Origin: Acidimicrobiia bacterium
GTDB lineage: Bacteria > Acidobacteriota > Vicinamibacteria > Vicinamibacterales > CAVVIG01
NCBI GenBank assembly: GCA_016871175.1
Contig: VFZL01000003.1
Coordinates: forward strand, 124,001 to 188,000
DNA: 64,000 nt
Reading direction: 5' to 3'
Position numbers and translations under genes: made by a program
Notes under the pieces: model-generated
Database searches by the model: none
Seen by the model: the letters and a program-made list of their open reading frames with translations, nothing else
What the model was told of the DNA's origin: nothing
In this document: piece after piece, positions 18,482 to 27,791 of the stretch
How positions within the stretch are numbered: the first letter of the stretch is position 1
Layout of the letters: every line of letters starts with the position of its first letter

Positions 18482-20641
18482 ATGCGCCAACGACTGCTCT
18501 GGGCGTCGCTCGCTCTGGCCCTGGGAGCCTGTTCACCCACCAACACCCCAACGACGAAGGACATGTCAAAGCTGGCCTATCCGATTGCCGCCAAGAGCGA
18601 CGCCGTCGATGAGTATCACGGGACGAGAGTTCCGGATCCCTATCGTTGGATGGAGAACCTGGACAGCAGGCAGACCGCCGACTGGGTCGCGGCGCAGAAT
18701 GCGGTCACTGAACCGTACCTCGCGGCGCTGCCCCTTCGCGGAGCGCTCAAAGCGCGGTTGACCGAGCTGTGGAACTACCCGCGCGTCGGACTGCCTCATA
18801 TCGAAGCCGGACAGCTGTTCTACACGAAGAACGCGGGGCTCCAACGTCAAGCTCCGCTGTACGTCCGCGCCGCACGCGAGAGCGAACCGCATCTGGTCCT
18901 CGATCCGAACGCCATCTCCGAGACTGGCGCGGTGTCGCTCGCTCAGTGGAGGCCGTCGCCCAACGCGAAACTCCTCGCGTACGGCCTTTCAGAGGGAGGG
19001 GCCGACTGGCAGACGATCAAAGTGCGCGACCTTGCGACAGGGCGAGATCTTCCGGACGAGGTGCGGTGGATGCGATTCTCGGAGATCGCCTGGACAGCTG
19101 ACTCCCAGGGGTTCTTCTACTCTCGCTACCCCGAGCCGCCAGCCAACAAGACGCTCGAGGCTGCGCTGTCCGGTCAGGCGCTCTACTACCACATCGTCGG
19201 GACACCGCAATCCGCTGACGTGCTGATCTACGAGCGCAAGGACCTTCCCGCGTGGATCATCAACGGCGTCGTCACCGAGGACGGCCGGTACCTGCTCATA
19301 GTCATGTACGAGGGCGCCGGTAACCGCAACCGCCTGTACGCTGCCGATCTCCAGCATCCGATGCGTCCCACGCTCGACGCACCGGTTCAACCGATTGTCG
19401 AGTCCGACGACGGCGAGTATTGGCCGATCGGCAATCGTGGTTCGCTGCTGTTCCTCAGGAGCGACAAGGGTGCTCCGAATCGTCAGGTGATCGCGATCGA
19501 CGTCAAGAGTTCGCCGCCGGCACGGTGGAAGACTGTGGTTCCCGAGCGCAAGGAAGCGCTCGAACGCGTGGCCGTCATCGCAGGGCACATCGTGGCGCAG
19601 TACCTCGTCGACGTGCAGAGCCGGCTCTTGCTGTTTGGGCTCGACGGCTTACCGCGAGGAGAAGTGCCTCTACCGGGCGCTGGATCGGTCGACGGCCTGT
19701 CGGGGCGTGAGCACGGGGACGACATCTGGTTCGGGTTCACGGGACCGCTGTCCCCCCTGACCGTCTACGCGTTCAACCCCGTGTCGAAGCAGAGCGTGCC
19801 GTTCGACGCGCCCACGGTCCCCGTGGATCTCTCACGCTTCGAAACCCAAGGCATGTTCGCGACCTCGAAGGACGGCACACGCGTGCCGTTCTTTCTCACG
19901 GCGAAGAACGGGCTCGCGCGCGACGGCGGCAATCCGACGCTGATGTATGGGTACGGCGGGTTCTCGATCAGCACCGTGCCGTCGTACCGACCGGACGTGC
20001 CGGCGTGGCTGGAGCTCGGTGGCGTGTGGGTCACTGTCAGCATGCGCGGTGGCGCCGAATATGGGGAGGCTTGGCACGACGCAGGAAAACTCGACAAGAA
20101 GCAGAACGTCTTCGACGATTTCATCGCCGTCGCCGAACACCTCGTTCGGGAGAAGTACACATCCCCACCGAGGCTCGGGATCATCGGCGGATCCAACGGT
20201 GGGTTGCTCGTCGGCGCCGTCATGGAGCAACGGCCAGACCTCTTTGCGGTCGCGCTCCCCCAGGTCGGCGTGATGGACATGCTTCGCTACGATCGCTTCA
20301 CGGGCGGACGTCTCTGGGTGACCGAGTACGGGTCCTCGTCGGACCCGCAACAGTTCGCCTTCCTCATCAAGTACTCGCCGCTCCACAACATCAAGCCCGG
20401 TACATGTTATCCGGCAACGCTGGTCACGACTGCCGATCACGATGATCGAGTGGTCCCAAGTCACTCGTTCAAGTTCGTGGCGACGCTGCAGCCCGCGCAG
20501 GGATGCGAGAAGCCCGTGCTGATTCGGGTCGAAGTTCAGGGGTCACACGGCTATCGGCCGACGGACAAACTGATCGCCGAGCGAGCGGCGATCCTGGCCT
20601 TCGCGGGCACCCATTTGGGCATGGCGCCGCCCTCGTCCTAG
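18482..20641 (+). CDS. Prolyl oligopeptidase, S9 family, lipoprotein
   Basis: A 719-residue enzyme. ATG 18482 follows a GAGGGGAG site; the upstream frame to 18185 is shadow. A lipoprotein signal ends in LALGAC. The N-terminal propeller begins after VDEYHGTRVPDPYRWME, typical of S9A peptidases. The catalytic domain shows the nucleophile elbow GGSNGG, the Asp in DHDDRVVP and the His in GSHGY. It should cut proline-containing peptides in the periplasm. The full length matches the family. Confidence 0.93.
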   Translation: MRQRLLWASLALALGACSPTNTPTTKDMSKLAYPIAAKSDAVDEYHGTRVPDPYRWMENLDSRQTADWVAAQNAVTEPYLAALPLRGALKARLTELWNYPRVGLPHIEAGQLFYTKNAGLQRQAPLYVRAARESEPHLVLDPNAISETGAVSLAQWRPSPNAKLLAYGLSEGGADWQTIKVRDLATGRDLPDEVRWMRFSEIAWTADSQGFFYSRYPEPPANKTLEAALSGQALYYHIVGTPQSADVLIYERKDLPAWIINGVVTEDGRYLLIVMYEGAGNRNRLYAADLQHPMRPTLDAPVQPIVESDDGEYWPIGNRGSLLFLRSDKGAPNRQVIAIDVKSSPPARWKTVVPERKEALERVAVIAGHIVAQYLVDVQSRLLLFGLDGLPRGEVPLPGAGSVDGLSGREHGDDIWFGFTGPLSPLTVYAFNPVSKQSVPFDAPTVPVDLSRFETQGMFATSKDGTRVPFFLTAKNGLARDGGNPTLMYGYGGFSISTVPSYRPDVPAWLELGGVWVTVSMRGGAEYGEAWHDAGKLDKKQNVFDDFIAVAEHLVREKYTSPPRLGIIGGSNGGLLVGAVMEQRPDLFAVALPQVGVMDMLRYDRFTGGRLWVTEYGSSSDPQQFAFLIKYSPLHNIKPGTCYPATLVTTADHDDRVVPSHSFKFVATLQPAQGCEKPVLIRVEVQGSHGYRPTDKLIAERAAILAFAGTHLGMAPPSS

Positions 20642-20678
20642 CGGCTCGGCGGGCCGAAACGCCAACAGCCCTGGTCGG

Positions 20679-21464
20679 CTACGGGGTCGTCGAGGCGGCG
20701 TTGCACGGCACGCCGGCGGTCACGGCCAACAAGACGGCTGGATTACGTCCCTTGCGCGTCAGCGAGTAGCTGCTCCCTCGCGGCACGAGCCCGAACCATC
20801 CGGGAATCATCGGCTGTTCCCTCCCAGCCAGTATCAATGTGCCCTCGCCAGCAATCAAATAGAACGATTGATCGACGTCCAGACGCGAGAACGGGCCGGT
20901 GGTTTCGCGAACGATCAGGAGCTCGGAGCGATTCACGCCCGAGCACCCTAACGGCACTTTTCGCACGCGATCGCGGCCGCCAAGCGACTTCTCCGCGAGA
21001 TCCGGAAGAAACGCCGTCCGCGGATCCCCGGCCGGTAGATCGGCAAGCGACGGCGCCGGTGGCGGCGGCGGGGGCGGCGGAGGTGGCGGAGTCGGCTCCG
21101 GTGGAGGTGGGGCCACGGCCAGAGCGAAGTCGGCCGTCGCGGGCGCTCCAGGCTTGAGAGTCACTTCTTTCTCGAGCGTGATGACCCGCTCGCCTTCCGC
21201 ACGAAGACGATAGGTGCCCACTGGGAGGCCAGTCACCGTCACGCGCCCGGTGTTGTCGGACCGCCCAGAGCGGAAGGTCGGGCCTTGGGCCGTCACGAGG
21301 ATCCCAGAGAGCGGCTCGCCCGACTCGGTCGCGACGTGCACCTCAAGCGTCACCCGCGCTGGGGTGGCGGCCTGGCGACGAGGCTGGGTGGACGATGTGG
21401 GCGGAGCGGGTGCCGGAGGCTGTTGCAGCGTCAGAACCAGGAGCGAGAGCGCGAACCCTTTCAT
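20679..21464 (-). CDS. Secreted protein with carboxypeptidase-regulatory domain, polyproline linker and cupin-like domain
   Basis: A 261-residue protein; ATG 21464 follows GGGAG. After the signal sequence comes a carboxypeptidase-regulatory-like fold (about 38-115; SGEPLSGILVTAQ, GRVTVTGLPVGTYRLR). A linker of about 20 prolines follows (about 118-137). The C-terminal 110 residues look like a cupin: SFYLIAGEGTLILAGREQP and GWFGLVPRGSSYSL. This architecture suggests a surface or periplasmic binding protein. It is convergent with the prolyl oligopeptidase, with 37 bases between the stops. Confidence 0.7.
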   Translation of the reverse strand: MKGFALSLLVLTLQQPPAPAPPTSSTQPRRQAATPARVTLEVHVATESGEPLSGILVTAQGPTFRSGRSDNTGRVTVTGLPVGTYRLRAEGERVITLEKEVTLKPGAPATADFALAVAPPPPEPTPPPPPPPPPPPAPSLADLPAGDPRTAFLPDLAEKSLGGRDRVRKVPLGCSGVNRSELLIVRETTGPFSRLDVDQSFYLIAGEGTLILAGREQPMIPGWFGLVPRGSSYSLTRKGRNPAVLLAVTAGVPCNAASTTP

Positions 21465-21879
21465 CGTATCTCCCTACTGAACAGCGGATCGTCTCCAAGG
21501 CGGCCCTGGATCCGGAGGCTCTTAATCCAGTCTCTCCTTGCTGAAAACGGTGCAACAACGGCGCCGACGAGCTCGTACGGCGGAGTTACCGAAGGACGCA
21601 AGACCCGAAATGTCTGGAGCAGAGCCGGTGAGAGTCACGTTTTCAAAATGCGAACGCGCTTTCGGACTGCGACACTCGGTCTACCGGAGGCGAATCGCGT
21701 CGTGTGCCGAAGTTGCGCGAAACTCAAGCTGCGCGCGCGATCGTCGAAGCCCGGCTGTGCCAGTCGCACATGACCCACTCTGGCGCTGTGCTTGCAACCT
21801 CGTCGGTTCATCGGGTTACGATCGGCACGCGCCATCAAACGGCGCGAACACGCAAAGAGTGAGCAAAGGAGAGGACGCG
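21465..21879. other. Long intergenic region before the ACIII-like operon
   Basis: This 415-base divergent region separates the cupin-like gene from the respiratory operon. The frames running into it from the right have no family resemblance. A promoter-like pair TTGCAA/TACGAT lies at 21792-21822, and AAAGGAG precedes the cytochrome start. Nothing else was recognised. Confidence 0.5.
21792..21822 (+). promoter_or_regulatory. Possible promoter of the ACIII-like operon
   Basis: TTGCAA at 21792-21797 and TACGAT at 21817-21822 are separated by 19 bases. The -10 lies about 58 bases before the first gene of the operon. The spacer is slightly long. Confidence 0.35.
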
Positions 21880-22278
21880 ATGCGTGGTGCAGCAACGGCT
21901 CTGCTCGGGATGGTGCTACTGGTCAGCGGCACGGCTACCACTCTCCAGGCGCAAGCCAAACCGGGCGCGGCCACGCTCAAGAATCCGGTCACACCGACAC
22001 CCGACGCGATTGCCAAGGGAAAGCAGGCCTTCAACAAGGCGTGCCGACACTGTCACGGGCCCGAGGGCAAGGGTGACGGCCCGCTCGCGCAGAAGGACCC
22101 CTCGCCAGCGGATCTGACGGATGACCGGTGGGATCACGGCTCGAGCGACGGAGAGATTTACACCATCATTGCGAATGGCCTGGGCGGGGACTCGAAGATG
22201 AAGGGCGCCAAGAGCGCGCTCAGCTCGACTGAGATGTGGCAGATCGTCATGTTCCTCCGGACGATCGGGCCGCGGTAG
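21880..22278 (+). CDS. Monoheme c-type cytochrome
   Basis: A 132-residue protein with AAAGGAG upstream of ATG 21880. A signal peptide ends near LQAQA. One heme site (KACRHCHGPEGKGDG) is followed by GGDSKMKG, whose Met is the likely sixth ligand, and MWQIVMFLRTI at the C-terminus, as in class I cytochromes. It is the first gene of the ACIII-like operon and may be the ActE-like electron carrier of that complex. Confidence 0.9.
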   Translation: MRGAATALLGMVLLVSGTATTLQAQAKPGAATLKNPVTPTPDAIAKGKQAFNKACRHCHGPEGKGDGPLAQKDPSPADLTDDRWDHGSSDGEIYTIIANGLGGDSKMKGAKSALSSTEMWQIVMFLRTIGPR

Positions 22279-22309
22279 CGCGTTCGATCATCGAATCCAA
22301 GGAGCGACG

Positions 22310-22942
22310 GTGCGCACGGTGGGCGTCTCGCGAGCCAAGACCCGAACAGTGGTCATCTCGCTGCTTGTCGTCTTCGCGTTCGCGAGCGGTTGCCGGCTGT
22401 ACTAGGATCACCTCCCACCCAAGCCGGAAGTCCCGCTGCTACCCGGGTAGACCGCAGATCTGTACACAACGGCGCGGCCTTCGATGGCCGCAGCCGTCAA
22501 CGACTTCTTCGTCCGCCGGCCCGAACCGGTCCAACCGCTCGAGTTCCCGCACGACATCCACGTCAGCCGCAAGATTGGGTGCACCGAGTACTGCCATGAG
22601 GGTGCCACCACTCAAGCGGTGGCCGGACTCCCCAGCGTACGAACATGCTTGCTCTGTCACAACGCGATCGCGACCGATCGCCCGCGCATTCAGCTCATCA
22701 CATCCATGGCGGAGAAAGGGCACGATCTCGCCTGGCAGTGAGTCTTCGACTACCCCGCTGCCTCACACGTCAGGTTCAACCACGCTCCCCATCTCCGCGC
22801 AAAGGTCGAGTGCACGACGTGCCATGTTCCCATCGCCGAGCAAACAGTCGCCCAGCGCAACGTCACGATGACGATGGGGTTTTGCGTGAACTGTCATATA
22901 GAGAAGCAGGCCTCCCTGGAGTGCCAGACCGGCCACTACTGA
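22310..22942 (+). pseudogene. Multiheme c-type cytochrome of the ACIII-like operon with three in-frame stops
   Basis: GTG 22310 follows AAGGAG and a lipoprotein signal (FAFASGC). One frame runs to TGA 22942, which overlaps the next start (TGATG), but it contains TAG at 22403-22405 (codon 32), TAG at 22448-22450 (codon 47) and TGA at 22739-22741 (codon 144). Heme sites are CTEYCH (CX3CH), CLLCH, CTTCH and CVNCH; a last site reads CQTGH where the family has CxxCH. Sequence between the stops keeps strong family character (VAQRNVTMTMGFCVNCH). CAG-to-TAG twice and CGA-to-TGA would explain the stops. It would carry electrons from the complex. Confidence 0.8.
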
Positions 22943-25275
22943 TGGACCGCCGAACATTCATCAGGCTGACTGCGGTGTCAGGCGCGACGACAGCGGTGGG
23001 CGCGTGTAGCGTTCCCAGCGAATCGCTCATCCGGTTCGTGCCCGATGAAGACGTCGTGCCGGGTCTCTCGGTCTGGACACCAGGGGTGTGCACGCTGTGC
23101 GGTGCCGGCTGCGGCCTGACGGTCCGATTGATGGACGCGGACGCCGATGTGCTCCGCGACGGACAGAAAGGCGTCAAGCGGACCCTCGCGGCCAAGAAGC
23201 TCGAGGGCCACGCCGAACATCCGGTCAATCACGGGCGTCTCTGCGCACGCGGACAAGCCGGCATCCAAGTGACCTACCACCCCGATCGAATCACTCAGCC
23301 GCTGAAGCGGGCTGGGGAGCGCGGCACCGGCCGCTACGAGGCAATCGACTGGGAAGAGGCGCTGGCAGACCTCGCGAAGCGGCTCGATGCCGTCCGCGCC
23401 ACGGCACGGCCCGGGCGCCTCGCCTGGTTCGGTCGCGCGGGTGCCGGCCATCGGGACGCGCTCGTCCTCGCGTTTGTGAGACGCCTCGGCGGCAGCGGAC
23501 CGATCGCATTCGATGTGTTCGGTGATGAGGTGCTCCGCCGCGCAAACGCCCAAAGCTTCGGACGCCATCAGCTCCCGACCTTAGACCTCGTGCAGGCGCG
23601 CTATGTGATCAGCTGCGGCGCGGACTTCCTCGGCACGTGGAACTCACCAGTGGCGCACAGCCTTGGATACGGGGCGATGCGGCAAGGGCGCCGGGGCATC
23701 CGTGGCGCGTTCGTGCAGGTCGAGTCGCGTATGACCCAGACGGGAGCCAATGCGGACGAGTGGCTCCCAGCCAATCCCGGGACGGAAGGCGCACTGGCTC
23801 TTGGACTCGCCCACGTCATCATGGCCCGTGGCGCGGCACGGGCGGGCGTGGCAGGTCGTGCCGGTGCGCAGATCGAGGAATGTGCCGACGGGTTGCCTTC
23901 CTTCAATCCAGAGGCCGTCTCGGGGTTAACGGGTGTCAGTGCGAAACGGATCGAACGGCTCGCCACCGAGCTCATCGACAACCGTCCGTCCGTCGTGATC
24001 GTCAGCGGTCCGCCGCTGGCGCACACCAACGGATTGTTCACGGCGCTGGCGGTGAACGCGCTCAACGCGCTCATCGGGGCCGTGGAACAACCCAGTGGCC
24101 TCTTCTTCACGCCGCAGGCGAATGTGGCTGCCATGGCCAAGCTCGATGCGATTGGGCAGGCCCCGGCGGACATACTGCCGATGCACGCGTTTGTCGCCGA
24201 GAGGCTGGCGGACGCCGCTTCGACCCCCGAGCTCCTGATCGTCGACGGGGCCAATCCGGTCTTCAGCGCGCCCCCAGCGTGGCGCCTGCGCGCGTCGCTC
24301 CTCCGAGTCCCGACCATCGTCAGCGTCGGGGCGTTCCTCGACGAGACCAGTGCGCTCGCAGACCTGATTCTTCCGGACCATTCGTTCCTTGAATCGTGGA
24401 CTGATGCGATGCCTGAGTCCGGCGCGTCAACCGGGGTGATCAGCGTGGCGGCGCCGGCGATGCGTCCGCTGCACAACACGAAGTCGACCGTGGACGTCCT
24501 CCGCGAGGTGAGTGCGAAGCTGCAGCCGCCGCTGGAGTGGCCGTGGCAGACGCACGAGGAGTTCCTGATGGCGTCCATCGGTACCTTGCCCCCGACCGAG
24601 AAGGACGGCGACGGCTGGAGCGAGGTACAGATGCGAGGCGGCTGGTGGGGGGACTTGCCCCCGACGCTGCGCCGCGCTTCATCGCTGTCCGACGAGACGT
24701 CAGGAGGCAGCCGAGCCGGCTCCGCCCGTGGTGCGGCTGTGCCGTCGCCGAGGCAGCTCGAAAGGTTCACCACACCGCAGTTCGACGGCGACAGCACGGC
24801 GTTTCCGCTCTACTTCCTTCCCGCCGTGTCGCCGGTGTTCCTCGACGGGTCGTTGGCGCACCTGCCGTGGCTGCAGGAACTGCCCGACCCGCTGACGTCG
24901 GCGATGTGGAGCGCCTGGGTGGAGCTCAATCCGGACACGGCTCAAGGCCTCGGGATCCGAGACGGAGATGTTGTCCGCGTGACGTCGGCACACGGCTGGG
25001 TCGAAGCAGCCGCGATCCTCTCTCTCGGCATCGCCCCCACGCTGGTCGCCATGCCAGCGGGTCAAGGCCACACGACATACACGCGCTACGCGAGTGGGCG
25101 CGGAGCGAATCCGTTCACCATCCTGGCCGCCGTGACGGAAGAGACGACCGGGGCGCTCGCATGGGCGGCCACGCGCGTGAAGATCGAGCACGTGAGCGGG
25201 CCGGATGGACGGCTCGTGCTGTTCGCCGGCGGCCAGCGTGCGCACGGGGCGTCCGATTATCCGCCGCATCGATAA
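22942..25275 (+). CDS. Molybdopterin-oxidoreductase-like subunit (ActB1/QrcB-type)
   Basis: A 777-residue protein with a twin-arginine-type leader (MDRRTFIRLT) ending in a lipobox-like VGAC. Four cysteines for an iron-sulfur cluster are in place (C50, C53, C57, C101: CTLCGAGC and GRLCARG). The middle follows the MopB fold (YVISCGADFLGTWNSP, DGANPVFSAPP, ADLILPDHSFLESW), and the C-terminus has the beta-barrel GLGIRDGDVVRVTSAHG. In alternative complex III the equivalent part is fused to the ferredoxin part and has lost cofactors; here it is separate and keeps the cluster ligands. It probably transfers electrons rather than catalysing Mo chemistry. Confidence 0.88.
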   Translation: MDRRTFIRLTAVSGATTAVGACSVPSESLIRFVPDEDVVPGLSVWTPGVCTLCGAGCGLTVRLMDADADVLRDGQKGVKRTLAAKKLEGHAEHPVNHGRLCARGQAGIQVTYHPDRITQPLKRAGERGTGRYEAIDWEEALADLAKRLDAVRATARPGRLAWFGRAGAGHRDALVLAFVRRLGGSGPIAFDVFGDEVLRRANAQSFGRHQLPTLDLVQARYVISCGADFLGTWNSPVAHSLGYGAMRQGRRGIRGAFVQVESRMTQTGANADEWLPANPGTEGALALGLAHVIMARGAARAGVAGRAGAQIEECADGLPSFNPEAVSGLTGVSAKRIERLATELIDNRPSVVIVSGPPLAHTNGLFTALAVNALNALIGAVEQPSGLFFTPQANVAAMAKLDAIGQAPADILPMHAFVAERLADAASTPELLIVDGANPVFSAPPAWRLRASLLRVPTIVSVGAFLDETSALADLILPDHSFLESWTDAMPESGASTGVISVAAPAMRPLHNTKSTVDVLREVSAKLQPPLEWPWQTHEEFLMASIGTLPPTEKDGDGWSEVQMRGGWWGDLPPTLRRASSLSDETSGGSRAGSARGAAVPSPRQLERFTTPQFDGDSTAFPLYFLPAVSPVFLDGSLAHLPWLQELPDPLTSAMWSAWVELNPDTAQGLGIRDGDVVRVTSAHGWVEAAAILSLGIAPTLVAMPAGQGHTTYTRYASGRGANPFTILAAVTEETTGALAWAATRVKIEHVSGPDGRLVLFAGGQRAHGASDYPPHR

Positions 25276-25289
25276 GGAGGGCTGTCAGC

Positions 25290-25976
25290 ATGCCGAAATG
25301 GGGAATGGCCGCCGACCTTGATACGTGCACGGGGTGCGGGGCGTGCGTGACCGCATGCCACGCCGAGAACAACATCTCAACCGTCGGGCCTGATCAGGCG
25401 GCGCGTGGACGCGCGAAACACTGGATCCGCGTGGAGCGTTACTGGGAGGGCACGTTCCCGGACGTGCGGGTGAAGTTCCGCCCGGTCATGTGTCAACAGT
25501 GCGACCAGGCTCCGTGCGAGCCAGTATGCCCGACGTATGCGAGCCACCACACCGAGAACGGCCTGAACGCGCAGGTCTACAACCGCTGCATCGGCACGCG
25601 GTACTGCGCGAACGCGTGTCCGTACAACGCGCGCTTCTTCGACTTCTTCAACCCGAGCTGGGACAAGCCGCTTCACCTGCAGCTCAACCCGGACGTCTCG
25701 CTGCGTGAAGTCGGCGTGATGGAGAAGTGCACGTTCTGCGTCCAGCGGATCAAGGCGGCGACCAGTGCCGCGAAGGCCGAGGATCGGCCGATCGAGGACG
25801 GCGACGTGACGACCGCGTGCGCGCAAGCGTGTCCGGCGAACGCGCTCGTCTTCGGTGACCTCAACGATCCAGAGAGCCGAGTCTCTCGGCTCGCCAGGTC
25901 CGCGCGCGGGACCAGACTGCTCGAGGATCTCGGCACGCAGCCAAACGTGACCTATCTGAGTCGGCAAACCGTATGA
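25290..25976 (+). CDS. Four-cluster ferredoxin-like subunit (ActB2/PsrB-type)
   Basis: A 228-residue protein. AAGGAGG at 25274-25280 precedes ATG 25290. Cysteine groups for several [4Fe-4S] clusters are visible: CTGCGACVTACH (C13, C16, C19, C23), CQQCDQAPCEPVCP, CIGTRYCANACP, CTFCVQR and CAQACPANAL. It should wire the MopB-like subunit to the membrane subunit and cytochromes on the outer face. The stop overlaps the next start (ATGA). Confidence 0.93.
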   Translation: MPKWGMAADLDTCTGCGACVTACHAENNISTVGPDQAARGRAKHWIRVERYWEGTFPDVRVKFRPVMCQQCDQAPCEPVCPTYASHHTENGLNAQVYNRCIGTRYCANACPYNARFFDFFNPSWDKPLHLQLNPDVSLREVGVMEKCTFCVQRIKAATSAAKAEDRPIEDGDVTTACAQACPANALVFGDLNDPESRVSRLARSARGTRLLEDLGTQPNVTYLSRQTV

Positions 25977-27283
25977 GCGCCGCGCATCAGCAGGTCACGC
26001 ACGATCTCCTTCGTCCGCTGTTTCACACGACCTGGCGGTTCTTTCTGCTCGTCGCGGTGTTCGGGACGATTGTCGTGTTCGGTCTGTCGGCGTGGGCGAC
26101 CCAGGCCTACAACGGCTTCGGTGTGACCGGGATCACGTGGCCGGTGTTCTGGGGCTCCTACGTCACGAGCTTCGTGTTCTGGATCGGCATCAGCCACGCC
26201 GGAACGCTGATCTCGGCTATTCTGCGGCTCGTCGACGCCGGCTGGCGGAGGCCGGTGACGCGGTGCGCAGAGGCCATCACGGCCTTCGCCTTGATGATTG
26301 GCGCGATGTTCCCGATCATCCACCTCGGACGTTTGTGGTTGGCGTTCTGGCTGGCGCCGTACCCGAACGATCGATTCCTTTGGCCCAACTTTCGATCCCC
26401 GCTCGTCTGGGACTTCTTCGCGATCAACACCTATCTCGCGGGCAGCGTGCTCTTCCTCTTCTTGCCGATGATCCCCGACTTCGCGACCGTACGCGACCGG
26501 TCTACGGGCTTTCGTCGCCGCGTGTACGGGCTGTTGGCTCTGGGCTGGCGAGGCAGCCCGAAACAGTGGCACCGGCTCGAGACAGCGATGTCCATCATGG
26601 CGGTGGCGATCATTCCGGTAGCGGTCTCGGTCCACACGATCGTGTCGTTCGACTTCTCGATGGCACCCGTCCCGATGTGGCAGTCGACGATCTTCGGCCC
26701 GTACTTCGTGGCGGGAGCCATCTTCAGTGGCATCGCGGGGCTCATCATCGCGATGGAGGCGATTCGGCGCTTCCTCCATCTTCAGGCATACCTGCTGCCG
26801 ATCCACTTCGACAATCTCGGCAAGCTCCTGCTGCTGATGGCGCTGCTCTGGGGCTATTTCGTGTTCAACGAGCGGCTCGTCACCTACTACGGCAACCAGC
26901 CGTCGGAGATGGCCGTGTTCTGGCGAACCCAACGAGAGTCGTTCGCGCCGCTCTACTGGACGATGGTCACGGGCAACTTCGTCCTACCCTTGATCCTGTT
27001 GGGTATTCGCAGGTTCCGCACGATTGGCGGCTGCGTGATCGCCTCGCTCGGCGTGGTAATGGGCATGTGGCTGGAACGATTCCTCATCATCGTCCCGTCG
27101 CTCGGCCACAAGTACCTGCCATACAGCCACGGTTCCTACGAACCGCGCCCCATCGAGTTCGTCGTGGCCGGTTCGACGTTTGCCGCGATGACGCTGCTGT
27201 ACGTGATCTTCGCGAAGCTCGTGCCTATCATTTCGATCTGGGAGCTCAAAGCCGGCGCCTCCGGCGAGGCGGGGCACTCGTGA
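25973..27283 (+). CDS. NrfD/ActC-like quinol-oxidising membrane subunit
   Basis: A 436-residue protein with about ten membrane helices. The segment GWRGSPKQWHRLE followed by VSVHTIVSFDFSMAP is typical of ActC and related PsrC proteins, which hold the quinol site and a proposed proton path. ATG 25973 overlaps the ferredoxin stop, and the stop overlaps the ActD-like start (GTGA). It is intact and full length, which suggests the complex was in use until recently or still is. Confidence 0.92.
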   Translation: MSAAHQQVTHDLLRPLFHTTWRFFLLVAVFGTIVVFGLSAWATQAYNGFGVTGITWPVFWGSYVTSFVFWIGISHAGTLISAILRLVDAGWRRPVTRCAEAITAFALMIGAMFPIIHLGRLWLAFWLAPYPNDRFLWPNFRSPLVWDFFAINTYLAGSVLFLFLPMIPDFATVRDRSTGFRRRVYGLLALGWRGSPKQWHRLETAMSIMAVAIIPVAVSVHTIVSFDFSMAPVPMWQSTIFGPYFVAGAIFSGIAGLIIAMEAIRRFLHLQAYLLPIHFDNLGKLLLLMALLWGYFVFNERLVTYYGNQPSEMAVFWRTQRESFAPLYWTMVTGNFVLPLILLGIRRFRTIGGCVIASLGVVMGMWLERFLIIVPSLGHKYLPYSHGSYEPRPIEFVVAGSTFAAMTLLYVIFAKLVPIISIWELKAGASGEAGHS

Positions 27284-27781
27284 GCGCCGTGTACGGGCTC
27301 TATCCAGACGGGCCCGCCGCTCAGCGAGCGGTGGAATGGCTTGCAGGCCGCCGGCGTTGCACCGGAGGACATCACGGTCCTCACCGCGTATCCGATGGAA
27401 TGGTTCGCGTTCTTCCGTCGCGACGCACAGAGCCGGATGTGGTGGATCGCGTGCCTTGGAGGGCTGATCGGTCTGGCCAGCGCGTCGGCCCTGCTCTGGG
27501 TGGCGGAAACGTCATGGCCGATGAACGTTGGCGGACTGCCGGTGTTCGCGTGGTGGCCGAATCTCATCATCATGTTCGAGTTGACGATGCTCGGCGCGAT
27601 TCTGGCGACGGTGGTCACGCTCGCCGTCACTGCACGACTGGGCCGCCGCACGAGGCTCTACGATCCGGCCGTCGCGGACGGCCAGATCCTGGTCGGCGTC
27701 GAGCACCCGAGCAACGAGCTGCTCCCCGCGGTCACGCGCGCCCTGGAAGTGCCTGTGGGAGCCGACGTGAAGCGCCTGTGA
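27280..27781 (+). pseudogene. ActD-like (DUF3341) membrane subunit with a one-base frameshift
   Basis: GTG 27280 overlaps the ActC stop. The first frame reads SAVYGLYPDGPAAQRAVE up to 27336; the family sequence then continues one frame later as GLQAAGVAPEDITVLTAYPME. The T at 27337 looks like an extra base. The rest is normal: two membrane helices (WIACLGGLIGLASASALLWV and LIIMFELTMLGAILATVVTL) and a C-terminal ILVGVEHPSNELL. ActD anchors and links the ACIII-like complex. Either the gene is broken or the base is an assembly error. Confidence 0.8.
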
Positions 27782-27791
27782 CGGCGACGCC

